A DNA stretch of 64,000 nucleotides. It comes from Janthinobacterium sp. 1_2014MBL_MicDiv (GTDB lineage Bacteria > Pseudomonadota > Gammaproteobacteria > Burkholderiales > Burkholderiaceae_D). The stretch spans positions 2,728,001-2,792,000 of the forward strand of contig NZ_CP011319.1 in NCBI RefSeq assembly GCF_001865675.1, in the 5' to 3' direction. Positions 35,087-42,516 of the stretch are shown piece after piece (within the stretch, counting starts at the first letter, position 1; every line of letters begins with the position of its first letter). The translations under genes and the position numbers were made by a program. The notes under the pieces were generated by a model. That model had not been told where the DNA came from and did not search any database. It saw nothing but the letters and a program-made list of their open reading frames with translations.

Positions 35087-37111
35087 ATGAAAATGCCCGT
35101 GTTAGGAAGTACGCAAGCCGCCATTACCAACCGCCCGCTCGACATGCTGGCCACCGACACGGCGGCCGTGCGCGCCATTGCCCAGGCGGCCGTCAGCGTC
35201 GAGCTGTTCACCATTCCCCTGTACATGGCCACCATGTATTCGATCCAGGGCACGCACCAGATCAATTCGCAGGGCATCAGCTATTACGAGGGCCGCCAAT
35301 GGCCGGGCATGGGCACCACGGCGCGACCGGAACTGGCGGAACAGAAAGCCTTCAACATCATCTTCAGTGTCTTCATCCAGGAGATGCTGCACCTGCAGAT
35401 GGCCGCCAACCTGGCCACGGCCATCGGCGCGGCGCCGTGCTTCACGGGCTCGGAACTGCAATCGCAGGAGCATGGCTGGACCTGCTATGGCAAGGACTGC
35501 ACGGTGATTCCGCACATCGTCGACTTGCAGGACACGTCCGGCTACCGCCATGTGCGCGTCAACCTCGAGGAATTGAACGGCAACCAGTGCGACCTGTTCC
35601 TTGCCATCGAGCAGCCGGAAGAACAGGCGCGCGAACAGTTGCGCGCGTTCGACCGCCAGGATCACACGAAATACTTCCCCGACGTGCCACTTGCCGGCTG
35701 GACACCGGGCAAGCATGTGCACGACCTGCCCCTGTTCGGCACCATCGGCTATATGTACGAGTGCTATGCGCGCTATATCAGCATCGAATACACGGACGGC
35801 GAGGCGCTGTGGCAAAAGCTGTTCGTCAACGGCTCCGTGCAGCAAGACATGTTCAACAAGAAGGTCGATGGGCATGAACAGGCCGAGTTTCCCCGTTTCG
35901 ACACCTGTTTCGGTCCGCAAGAGCAGGATGGCGGCCTGACCGGCTCGTTCAACAAGGCCATCGACATGATGGCGGCCATCACCGACCAGGGCGAGGGCAG
36001 CGAGACGGCCATCAAGCGCTACCGGCGCGACGCGGCCGCGCGGCTGATGGCAGTGCAGCCCGACTACCGCGAAGACCTGGCGGCCCTGAAGGTCGATTAC
36101 CCCTCGTACTCGAACGATGGCAAGGAGGCGGCATCGCGCGATGCGGCCGCGCGCCACGACAGCGCGCCGTTCGACCATTACGAGCGCTTTGGCCAGGTGA
36201 AGGACATGCTGCCCGTGAAAACCTGGGCCCAGTGGCACAAGGAGGGCCACCGCTGGGACGAAGCCATGCTGACCAACGAGCGCTATCACAAGGCGACGGC
36301 GCCGAAGAATATTCCCGCGCCGGGCGACGTGGCAGGCGCGCTCAACCGCCTGAAGGACACTGCCGGCACCTTGAAGATGCTGAGCACGGTGGCGACGGGC
36401 GCCATCTATGGCATCACGTCGGTGCTCGACACCTACTGGCAAAAGCAGGGCACGGAGTTCCCCTACCCGTCGATGGTGGGCGCGGGCGACCGCATGGCCA
36501 TCTGCTGGGCCGTGCTGGGCCAGGCGCCGAACCTGGCGACGGGCGTGCCGGTGGCCGAGAAGGGCGTGCTGTACCACGCCTGCCAGGGCATGCACCTGGC
36601 AGGCGAGGCGTCGTCCACCTGCGCCGCACTGGCCGTCTACCATACCTGCCGCGGCTCCAACGGCTGCCATGCGCAGGGCGGTTGCGGCTTTGCCCAGCCG
36701 GACACGGGCGGCTCGTCCTGCGGCCATTCGGTGAAAGCCGTCGCGGCAGCGGGCAATCTGTGCGGCACGCCCAAGCCGGTTCCGCCAGGCAAGCAAATCT
36801 ATAGCGCGCCCAGCGACAACAAATGCGCGACGTTCGGCGGCTGCGCCGTGCCGATCTCGGCCTCGCAGCTGTATCCGAACACCACCAAGACGCAACCGCC
36901 CGAGTCCGCCACCATGGTGCTGTACGATTTCGGTCCCGCGCCCGATCACCACCCGCAGCCGCTGCAGCAGACCCTGACGTTTTCGCTGGGCGACAATGTC
37001 TATGACAAGGCCTGGGAAGCCTACGGCAAGGTGATGGCGGCGCGCGGCACGCCCGTGGGTGCGGCGCCGGCGCCCACCGACCTGCGCCTGGCCTTGCCGC
37101 CGTCGACCTGA
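35087..37111 (+). CDS. Ferritin-like (VioB/IPA dimer synthase-like) protein with Cys-rich tail
   Basis: 674 residues, no signal peptide. The N-terminal ferritin-like four-helix domain (about 25-260) has carboxylate/His candidates E39 (SVELFTIPLY), E85, E99 and H102 (IQEMLHLQMA) and resembles the domain of VioB-type iminophenyl-pyruvate dimer synthases. A middle region (about 270-490) is unassigned. The C-terminal part has nine Cys at 499, 512, 521, 527, 533, 545, 559, 580 and 586, including CRGSNGCHAQGGCGF and KCATFGGC. The ATG at 35087 follows GGAGAG. The stop shares one base with the MNIO start (TGATG). Coupling to an MNIO and its partner suggests this protein is the substrate or a co-catalyst; violacein genes are absent. 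Confidence 0.8.
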   Translation: MKMPVLGSTQAAITNRPLDMLATDTAAVRAIAQAAVSVELFTIPLYMATMYSIQGTHQINSQGISYYEGRQWPGMGTTARPELAEQKAFNIIFSVFIQEMLHLQMAANLATAIGAAPCFTGSELQSQEHGWTCYGKDCTVIPHIVDLQDTSGYRHVRVNLEELNGNQCDLFLAIEQPEEQAREQLRAFDRQDHTKYFPDVPLAGWTPGKHVHDLPLFGTIGYMYECYARYISIEYTDGEALWQKLFVNGSVQQDMFNKKVDGHEQAEFPRFDTCFGPQEQDGGLTGSFNKAIDMMAAITDQGEGSETAIKRYRRDAAARLMAVQPDYREDLAALKVDYPSYSNDGKEAASRDAAARHDSAPFDHYERFGQVKDMLPVKTWAQWHKEGHRWDEAMLTNERYHKATAPKNIPAPGDVAGALNRLKDTAGTLKMLSTVATGAIYGITSVLDTYWQKQGTEFPYPSMVGAGDRMAICWAVLGQAPNLATGVPVAEKGVLYHACQGMHLAGEASSTCAALAVYHTCRGSNGCHAQGGCGFAQPDTGGSSCGHSVKAVAAAGNLCGTPKPVPPGKQIYSAPSDNKCATFGGCAVPISASQLYPNTTKTQPPESATMVLYDFGPAPDHHPQPLQQTLTFSLGDNVYDKAWEAYGKVMAARGTPVGAAPAPTDLRLALPPST

Positions 37112-38040
37112 TGCCGGCCGCCACGACCGGCGCGCCACCGCGCCTGGGCCTGCCGAACCTGGGCCTGGGCGTGGGGCTGCGGCCGCAGCACTATGAGCAC
37201 ATCCTGCGCCACGGGCCGCAGGTGGACTGGTTCGAGATCATCAGCGAGAACTTCATCGACAACCACGGCTATGCGCGCCATGTGCTCGAGCGCGTGGCGG
37301 CGCAGGTGCCCATCGTCATGCATGGCGTGTCGCTGTCGATCGGCAGCAGCGCGCCCCTGGACCTCGCGTATCTGCGCCAGCTGCGCCAGCTGGCGGCCGA
37401 GGTCCGGCCCGCGTGGATTTCCGATCACCTGTGCTGGACGGGCGCCGCCACCCTCAACAGCCACGACTTGCTGCCGCTGCCGCTCGATGACGCCAGCCTG
37501 CGCCATGTGGCCGCGCGCGTGCGCCAGGTGCAGGAATTCCTCGGACGGCCATTGATCCTGGAAAACCCTAGCACCTATGTGGAATTTTCCCGCTCCAGCA
37601 TGCCGGAATGGGAATTCCTGGGGCGCCTGGCCGAGGACACGGGGTGCGGGCTCTTGCTTGACGTCAACAATGTCCACGTGTCCGCGCATAACCATGGCTT
37701 TGACGCGGCGGCCTATATCCGCCAGTTGCCGCACGACCGCATCGTGCAGCTGCACCTGGCCGGGCCCACCGATTGCGGCGACGTGCTGGTCGACACGCAC
37801 GACGCGCCCGTGCCGGCCGCCGTCTGGCGCCTGTATGCGCTGGCGCAGCAGTTGACGGGCGGCGTGTCGGCCTTGCTGGAGTGGGATGCGAAGATTCCGC
37901 CGTATCCGCAGCTGCTGGCCGAACTGGACAAGGCGCGCGCGGCCGAACGGGGCGTGTTTGCGCAGGACGCCATGGCGGCGGCCACGGGCGGCGCCACCTC
38001 GACGCCGCTGGGCTTTCACCTGGAGGCCATCCATGCCTGA
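37111..38040 (+). CDS. DUF692 / multinuclear non-heme iron-dependent oxidase (MNIO)
   Basis: 309 residues, a TIM-barrel DUF692 protein of the MbnB/BufB/TglH type. Conserved metal-ligand motifs are all present: MHGVSLSIG (His71), ISDHLCW (Asp105, His106), ENPSTY (Glu151, Asn152), LLLDVNNVHVSAHNHG (Asp184 onward), LHLAG (His215), VDTHD (Asp228, His230) and LLEWD (Glu257). MNIOs bind two or three irons and oxidatively modify cysteine, or other residues, in peptide substrates of RiPP pathways. The start overlaps the preceding ferritin-like stop and the stop overlaps the next start by 8 bp, giving a tight three-gene operon. The real modification is unknown. Confidence 0.92.
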   Translation: MPAATTGAPPRLGLPNLGLGVGLRPQHYEHILRHGPQVDWFEIISENFIDNHGYARHVLERVAAQVPIVMHGVSLSIGSSAPLDLAYLRQLRQLAAEVRPAWISDHLCWTGAATLNSHDLLPLPLDDASLRHVAARVRQVQEFLGRPLILENPSTYVEFSRSSMPEWEFLGRLAEDTGCGLLLDVNNVHVSAHNHGFDAAAYIRQLPHDRIVQLHLAGPTDCGDVLVDTHDAPVPAAVWRLYALAQQLTGGVSALLEWDAKIPPYPQLLAELDKARAAERGVFAQDAMAAATGGATSTPLGFHLEAIHA

Positions 38041-38908
38041 ACCAGTGGTCCTTGCCCTGTCCGCGGCCGAGGCGCCGCTGGCGCAATTGCAAGCCTGGTT
38101 CCTGACGGCCATGACGGCGCCGGGCGGGGCGGCGCGCGGCGTGGCACTGGCGCAGCAGCGCCACGGCCTGGCGCCGGGGCACGTGCTCAAGGGCGGCGAA
38201 CAGGGCGTGGCGCGGCTGCGCATCCATGCCGACGGCTATGTGCAGCGCCTGCTCGAATGCCTGCAAGCCGACTATCCCGTCTTGCGCAAGGTGATGGGCG
38301 ACGAACTGTTCGATTTCTTTGCCCGCGCCTATATCTGGCGCCACCCGTCCACGTCCACGACCTTGCATGACCTGGGCGCCGGCTTTGCCGGCTTCCTCGC
38401 CGCCACCCAATCTGGCGCCGGTGCGCGCGCCGAAGCGCTGCGTTTCCCCATTGAACTGGCGCAGCTGGAGCGGGCGCGCAGCGAGGCGGCGCGGGCGCCG
38501 GGACTGGAAAATCAGCCCCAGCCGCTGCTGCCGCCGGGACTGGAGTTGCTGCTGGGAGGGGCGCAAGCGTGGCGCATGGCGCCGTGCACGCGGCTGCTGG
38601 CCGTGACGTTTCCCGTTTGTGCCTTCTGGGAACAGTTGCAGGCGGCGCCAGAAGGCGAGGCGCCGCCCGAGCCTGCGGCGGCGCCCGGGTTTGTCGCGAT
38701 AAGCCGCCTGCATTATCGAATTGTCATGCATGCGGTGCAGCCATGGCAATGGTACTGGCTGCAGGCGCTGGCGGACGGGGCGTCGCTTGCGCAGTGCGCC
38801 CGGCGGGCCGCCGTGGCCAGCGGCAGGCCACAGGACGAGGTGCTGGCGGACGCCATGTTGTGGCTGCCAATGGCGGCCGCGGCCGGCCTGATCGCGTGTG
38901 ACGCCTGA
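38033..38908 (+). CDS. DUF2063 (HvfC/BufC-like) MNIO partner protein
   Basis: 291 residues. The N-terminal DUF2063 domain (about 10-120) has the family core GYVQRLLECLQADYPVLRKV.GDELFDFFARAYIWRHPS. The C-terminal half is a winged-helix-like segment of the kind seen in BufC and MbnC. These partners bind the precursor peptide and deliver it to the MNIO. The ATG at 38033 lies 8 bp inside the MNIO gene. Labels such as putative DNA-binding protein are common in databases; given the operon I prefer the substrate-recognition role, by analogy to MbnC and BufC. Confidence 0.88.
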   Translation: MPEPVVLALSAAEAPLAQLQAWFLTAMTAPGGAARGVALAQQRHGLAPGHVLKGGEQGVARLRIHADGYVQRLLECLQADYPVLRKVMGDELFDFFARAYIWRHPSTSTTLHDLGAGFAGFLAATQSGAGARAEALRFPIELAQLERARSEAARAPGLENQPQPLLPPGLELLLGGAQAWRMAPCTRLLAVTFPVCAFWEQLQAAPEGEAPPEPAAAPGFVAISRLHYRIVMHAVQPWQWYWLQALADGASLAQCARRAAVASGRPQDEVLADAMLWLPMAAAAGLIACDA

Positions 38909-38932
38909 ACAGGAGGCGCGCGCGGCAGGCGC

Positions 38933-38956
38933 AAAAAAGGCCGATGGATATCGGCC
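38933..38956 (-). terminator. Rho-independent terminator of the DUF3297 gene
   Basis: Inverted repeat GGCCGAT / ATCGGCC with a GGAT loop (38939-38956). On the minus strand the stem is followed by TTTTTT (38938-38933). It lies 29 bp past the DUF3297 stop and between two convergent genes. Confidence 0.85.
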
Positions 38957-38985
38957 TCGATGGGAGTGCGGTGCTTAGCGGTGAA

Positions 38986-39234
38986 TTAGCGGTAAAACGC
39001 TTCGACTTTGCCCTTCAGCTTGATCTGCAGCGGACGGCCGCGGCGATCGAGGGACTTGGTGGAAGCGACCTTGATCCAGCGTTCGCTGATGCAATATTCT
39101 TCCACGTCAAGACGCTCCTTGTCGTTGAAGCGGATGCCGACGTCGTTTTCGAACACGGCTGCAACGTGGTAAGGGCTGCTAGGGTCGATCGACAGGCGAT
39201 CGGGCAATGGGGGTAAGGTGGTGGTATCGTTCAT
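38986..39234 (-). CDS. DUF3297 family protein
   Basis: 82 residues, soluble. The sequence PPLPDRLSIDPSSPYHVAAV.. followed by VGIRFNDKERLDVEEYCISE and KSLDRRGRPLQIKLKGKVEAFY matches the compact DUF3297 family of proteobacteria almost end to end. Function is unknown. The ATG at 39234 is chosen because the family begins here. It is a single-gene unit with its own terminator. Confidence 0.85.
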   Translation of the reverse strand: MNDTTTLPPLPDRLSIDPSSPYHVAAVFENDVGIRFNDKERLDVEEYCISERWIKVASTKSLDRRGRPLQIKLKGKVEAFYR

Positions 39235-39371
39235 GGCCGCAATTATCGCCCAGAATGCCAATCCAGACAACGGGGTTTCGCATGCCCGCCCGCCGCGCCG
39301 TCACGCCAGGCGGGACGCCGCCGCCTGCCGCGCACTATAATGGCGCCTGCCCTAGCGAGAGGAGTCAGCAT

Positions 39372-39752
39372 ATGGAAATGGCAGTAAGCGACAGTCTGCG
39401 GCGGCAGGCATATGCGCTGGCCGAGGCCTTCGTGCAGGCGCTCGACCGGCGCGATCCCGTTGCGCTGCAGGACGGCTGGGCCATGTCGCCCGCGCTGGCC
39501 GGGGAAATCGTCGACATGGTGGACGGTTATTTTGCGCCGCGCCAGCGCCTGTCCCTGGCGCCCCTGGCAGATGCCTTCATGGCGGGCAGGGGCGGGCGTC
39601 CGCCCGTCGATGTGTATGCCACCGATGCCGGCCCGCTGGGCATGGAATGCCTGCTGCTTGCCGACGGCAAGCCGGACGAAGCGGTCCTGCACCTGGAAGT
39701 GTCCGGCCACGATGGCGCCTTGCAGTTATCTTATAAATACATCGGTTCTTAA
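39372..39752 (+). CDS. Uncharacterised 126-residue protein
   Basis: A small soluble acidic protein, about 126 residues, with no recognised domain. It begins with a helix (RRQAYALAEAFVQAL) and ends in a beta-rich part (DGALQLSYKYIGS). GAGGAG lies nine bases ahead of the ATG at 39372, and the stop is 5 bp before the next gene, so the two are probably one operon. Confidence 0.75.
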   Translation: MEMAVSDSLRRQAYALAEAFVQALDRRDPVALQDGWAMSPALAGEIVDMVDGYFAPRQRLSLAPLADAFMAGRGGRPPVDVYATDAGPLGMECLLLADGKPDEAVLHLEVSGHDGALQLSYKYIGS

Positions 39753-39757
39753 TAGAA

Positions 39758-40087
39758 ATGAACGACATGGTCAGCGAAAGACAGCAGCGCATCTGCGATA
39801 AATTTGATTTGCCGGCGCAGGCGCCCGAACCCATGGTGGCCCTGGCCATCGGCAGCCTGGCGCAGTCGCCCATCTATGGCACGCGCGTCGCGTTGCCCGA
39901 GAATGGCACCATCAGCTGGTTCATCCATTGCGGCGAGCACGACGACGCCCTGGACTTTTACCAGCCCCTGCATGCGGAACACTTGCACGAGATGCTGCCG
40001 CAGGTGCTCGATTACCTGGCCTTGCCCAGCGGCGCCAAGTTCATCCTCGACCGGGAAGGGTACGAGGATGTGTGGCTGGAAGTATAG
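39758..40087 (+). CDS. Uncharacterised 109-residue protein (possible immunity-type)
   Basis: 109 residues, soluble, Glu/Asp-rich. The middle and end (GTISWFIHCGEHDDALDFYQPLHAEHLHEMLPQVLDYL then FILDREGYEDVWLEV) resemble a family of small proteins often found near toxins and sometimes labelled immunity proteins, but I cannot assign it firmly and no toxin gene is adjacent. It follows the previous small gene after 5 bp. Confidence 0.72.
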   Translation: MNDMVSERQQRICDKFDLPAQAPEPMVALAIGSLAQSPIYGTRVALPENGTISWFIHCGEHDDALDFYQPLHAEHLHEMLPQVLDYLALPSGAKFILDREGYEDVWLEV

Positions 40088-40182
40088 GTTTCTAAGTAGC
40101 AAGATTCTCGTTGACGTTGGTAAATAGGTATGTGATGCTGCGCGGTCCGTTTCTTTACCTTCGTCCTCGAGAAAGAACCACC

Positions 40183-41658
40183 ATGCCCGTACGTTTCCCC
40201 GCCGCCATCTTCGTCATGGCGCTCGCCGCCGTCCCTGTTGGCGCCATGGCAGCCAAGGCTGCGCCGTCCAGCCAGCAGCAGTCCGCCCGCGCGGAACACG
40301 ATATCGCCGCCTTCCTGCGCAGCGAAATGCAGGAACGCCAGATTCCCGGGCTGCAACTGGCCGTCATACAGCGGGGCAAGGTTGTCCTGGCGCGCAATTT
40401 TGGCGTGGCCAGCCTGCAATACCAGGTGCCGGTGACGGACGCCAGCCTGTTTTCCATCAATTCGGCCACGAAAGCGTTTGCGGGCGTGGCCGTGATGCAG
40501 CTGGTGCAGCAGGGCAAGATCGACCTCGCCGCGCCGATCGGCAACTACCTGCCGCACTTGCCCCCTGCGTGGCAAGCCGTGACGGTGACGCAGCTGCTCA
40601 ACCATACATCGGGCTTGCCCGACGTGCTCGATCAGCGCAGCGGCAAGCTGGTGGGGCCGCAGCCGGACGATGCCGATGCGGCATGGACAGCCGTGCAGGC
40701 GCTGCCGATGGATTTCCAGCCGGGCACGCGCTACCGCTATAACCAGAGCAATTATGTGTTGCTGGCGCAATTGATCGAGCGTCAGGGCGGCCAGCCCTTC
40801 GTCGACTTCGTCCAGCGCCACCAGTTCGACGTGGCCGGCATGCGGCACAGCGGCTTTGGCGATGCGAAGGACGTGGTCGCCAACAAGGCCAGTTCCTACG
40901 TGCTGGCCCGGGGCGGCAAGGGGTACCGCAACGTCATCGAGGATTTCCCCGTCTTCATGCGGGCCGGCGCCGGCATCAACAGCACAGCGGGCGACCTGGC
41001 CAACTGGCTCATCGCGCTGCAGTCGGGGCGCCTGCTGGCGCCCGCCAGCGTGGAGAGGCTGTGGCAGCCGACGACTTTCAGCGATGGCAAGCCGGCGCCG
41101 TGGGCGCTGGGCTGGCCCACCATCCGCCGCGACAGCCACCGCGCCGTGGCCGGCATCGGCGGCGCCCGCTCGGCATTCTATGTGTATCCGGACGATGGCC
41201 TGGCCATCATTATCCTGAGCAACCTGGCCGGCGGCCAGCCGGAACAGCTGATCGACAGCGTGGCCGGCTTTTACATCCCGGCACTGCGCCAGCAGAGCGG
41301 CGGCGCCTATGCCGCGCACCTGTTGCGGCAAAGCCTGGGCAATGGCGCGTATGCGGACCTCGGGCAGAAGCTGTCGGCCATCCGGCAACAGCACGCCTTG
41401 CCGAATCCGCCGGAAGACGACTTGAATGCCTGGGGCTACCGCCTGCTGGCGCGCCAGCAGCCGAAGCAGGCCGTGGCCGTGCTGCAACTGGGCGTCCAGC
41501 TGTATCCGGACAGCGCGAATGGCCACGACAGCCTGGCCGAAGCATTCGAGGCGGACGGTGCCACGGCGCCAGCCATCGCGCACTACCGCCGCTCGCTGGA
41601 ACTCGATGCGGGCAATGCGCACGCCGTGGCGCGCCTGAAAAGCCTGGCCGCCCACTAG
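40183..41658 (+). CDS. Class C beta-lactamase-like serine hydrolase
   Basis: 491 residues with a signal peptide ending near AMAAKA (about 24). The beta-lactamase/transpeptidase-like domain has the nucleophile motif S-A-T-K (about residue 97-100 region, FSINSATKAF), a YNQSNY motif matching the Y-x-N element and GIGGARS near 325 in the KTG/HxG position. The C-terminal 100 residues form a helical, TPR-like extension (ARQQPKQAVAVLQLGVQLYP). Likely a periplasmic or exported esterase/peptidase; a real beta-lactam resistance function is uncertain. The ATG at 40183 follows GAAAGAA and begins the signal peptide. Confidence 0.85.
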   Translation: MPVRFPAAIFVMALAAVPVGAMAAKAAPSSQQQSARAEHDIAAFLRSEMQERQIPGLQLAVIQRGKVVLARNFGVASLQYQVPVTDASLFSINSATKAFAGVAVMQLVQQGKIDLAAPIGNYLPHLPPAWQAVTVTQLLNHTSGLPDVLDQRSGKLVGPQPDDADAAWTAVQALPMDFQPGTRYRYNQSNYVLLAQLIERQGGQPFVDFVQRHQFDVAGMRHSGFGDAKDVVANKASSYVLARGGKGYRNVIEDFPVFMRAGAGINSTAGDLANWLIALQSGRLLAPASVERLWQPTTFSDGKPAPWALGWPTIRRDSHRAVAGIGGARSAFYVYPDDGLAIIILSNLAGGQPEQLIDSVAGFYIPALRQQSGGAYAAHLLRQSLGNGAYADLGQKLSAIRQQHALPNPPEDDLNAWGYRLLARQQPKQAVAVLQLGVQLYPDSANGHDSLAEAFEADGATAPAIAHYRRSLELDAGNAHAVARLKSLAAH

Positions 41659-41678
41659 CCGCGCGGGTCGGGGGCGCG

Positions 41679-42251
41679 TCAGCCCTGCTTGCCGTGTTCG
41701 GCCCCGTGCATGGCCAGGTAGGCTTGCAGGTTGTCGTCGTCTATGCCCAGGGTGCGCAGGATTTGCGCCGTGAAGGTGACGGGCGCCGTGCCCGGCGCCG
41801 TGATGATGCGCTGGTCGGCCACGGCCCACGGCACGTCCTGGTACAGGGCGGCGCCCGCATAGCCGACGGCTGTCAGGTTCTCGGCGGAATTGGAAGTGTG
41901 GCGCACGTTGTCGAGCACGCCCGCTTGCGCCAGCACGCGGGTGCCGTCGCAAATGCCGGCCAGCACGATGTTTTTGTCGCACGCGGCGCGCAGCAGGGCG
42001 CCCAGCTCGGGTGCCTGCGGCGTCTGCCAGCTGCTGCCGCCGCAAACGATGAGCAAGTCCAGTTCCTCGAGTGAAATGGCTTCCAGCGCCAGCTGGGGCG
42101 TGACCAGCATGCCGCCCGACGAGGTGACGGCACGGCCGCCCGGCGTGGCAAACTGGGTATAGAAGCCGTAGTACAGGCGCGCCGTGGAGTTGACCAGGGC
42201 GGTTTCCCAGTCGGCGAAGTTTTCGGTAAGGATGGTGATGGCGCGTGTCAT
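41679..42251 (-). CDS. DJ-1/PfpI family protein
   Basis: 190 residues with the DJ-1/PfpI fold: LLIVCGGSSW (oxyanion Gly-Gly loop) and the nucleophile elbow AGICDGTRVLAQAG with Cys near residue 100. Members are cysteine hydrolases, glyoxalase/deglycase-like or chaperones; which applies is not clear from sequence. It is convergent with the serine hydrolase (20 bp) and divergent from the phosphoethanolamine transferase. Confidence 0.85.
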   Translation of the reverse strand: MTRAITILTENFADWETALVNSTARLYYGFYTQFATPGGRAVTSSGGMLVTPQLALEAISLEELDLLIVCGGSSWQTPQAPELGALLRAACDKNIVLAGICDGTRVLAQAGVLDNVRHTSNSAENLTAVGYAGAALYQDVPWAVADQRIITAPGTAPVTFTAQILRTLGIDDDNLQAYLAMHGAEHGKQG

Positions 42252-42516
42252 TGCAAGATCCTGTCTCAGGTGGTGTCGGCATGGTACGGGCCGGCTGGCC
42301 CGTTGGTGGCGAAATCATAATAAAAGGTACTGACAGTTTCTGTCAGGAGCGCAGCCATGGCCCCAGGCTCGCTGCCTTGGGCCGCAGATGCTATCGACAA
42401 GAAATGATGATACAAACCGCAACAAGCTGCGCTACAATCGCGCACCCGTCCACGCGGACGGTGCCGTGTCGCCCGTAATCATTCCTGCAATCTATCTCTA
42501 GCCAGCCATCGCCGCC

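Noticed and set aside
35087..37111. Annotation as violacein enzyme VioB
   Set aside because: Only the ferritin-like domain is shared; vioA, vioC, vioD and vioE are absent and the downstream genes are MNIO type.
35102..37138. Long antisense frame opposite the ferritin-like gene
   Set aside because: Composition is Arg/Gly/His-rich with no motif, no binding site, and the plus strand has a ferritin-like domain and coupled downstream genes.
39758..40087. Toxin-immunity pair reading of the small genes
   Set aside because: The similarity is weak and no toxin with a recognisable domain lies next to it.
40012..42318. Long minus-strand frame across the serine hydrolase and DJ-1 genes
   Set aside because: It contradicts two supported genes and its translation lacks domains.
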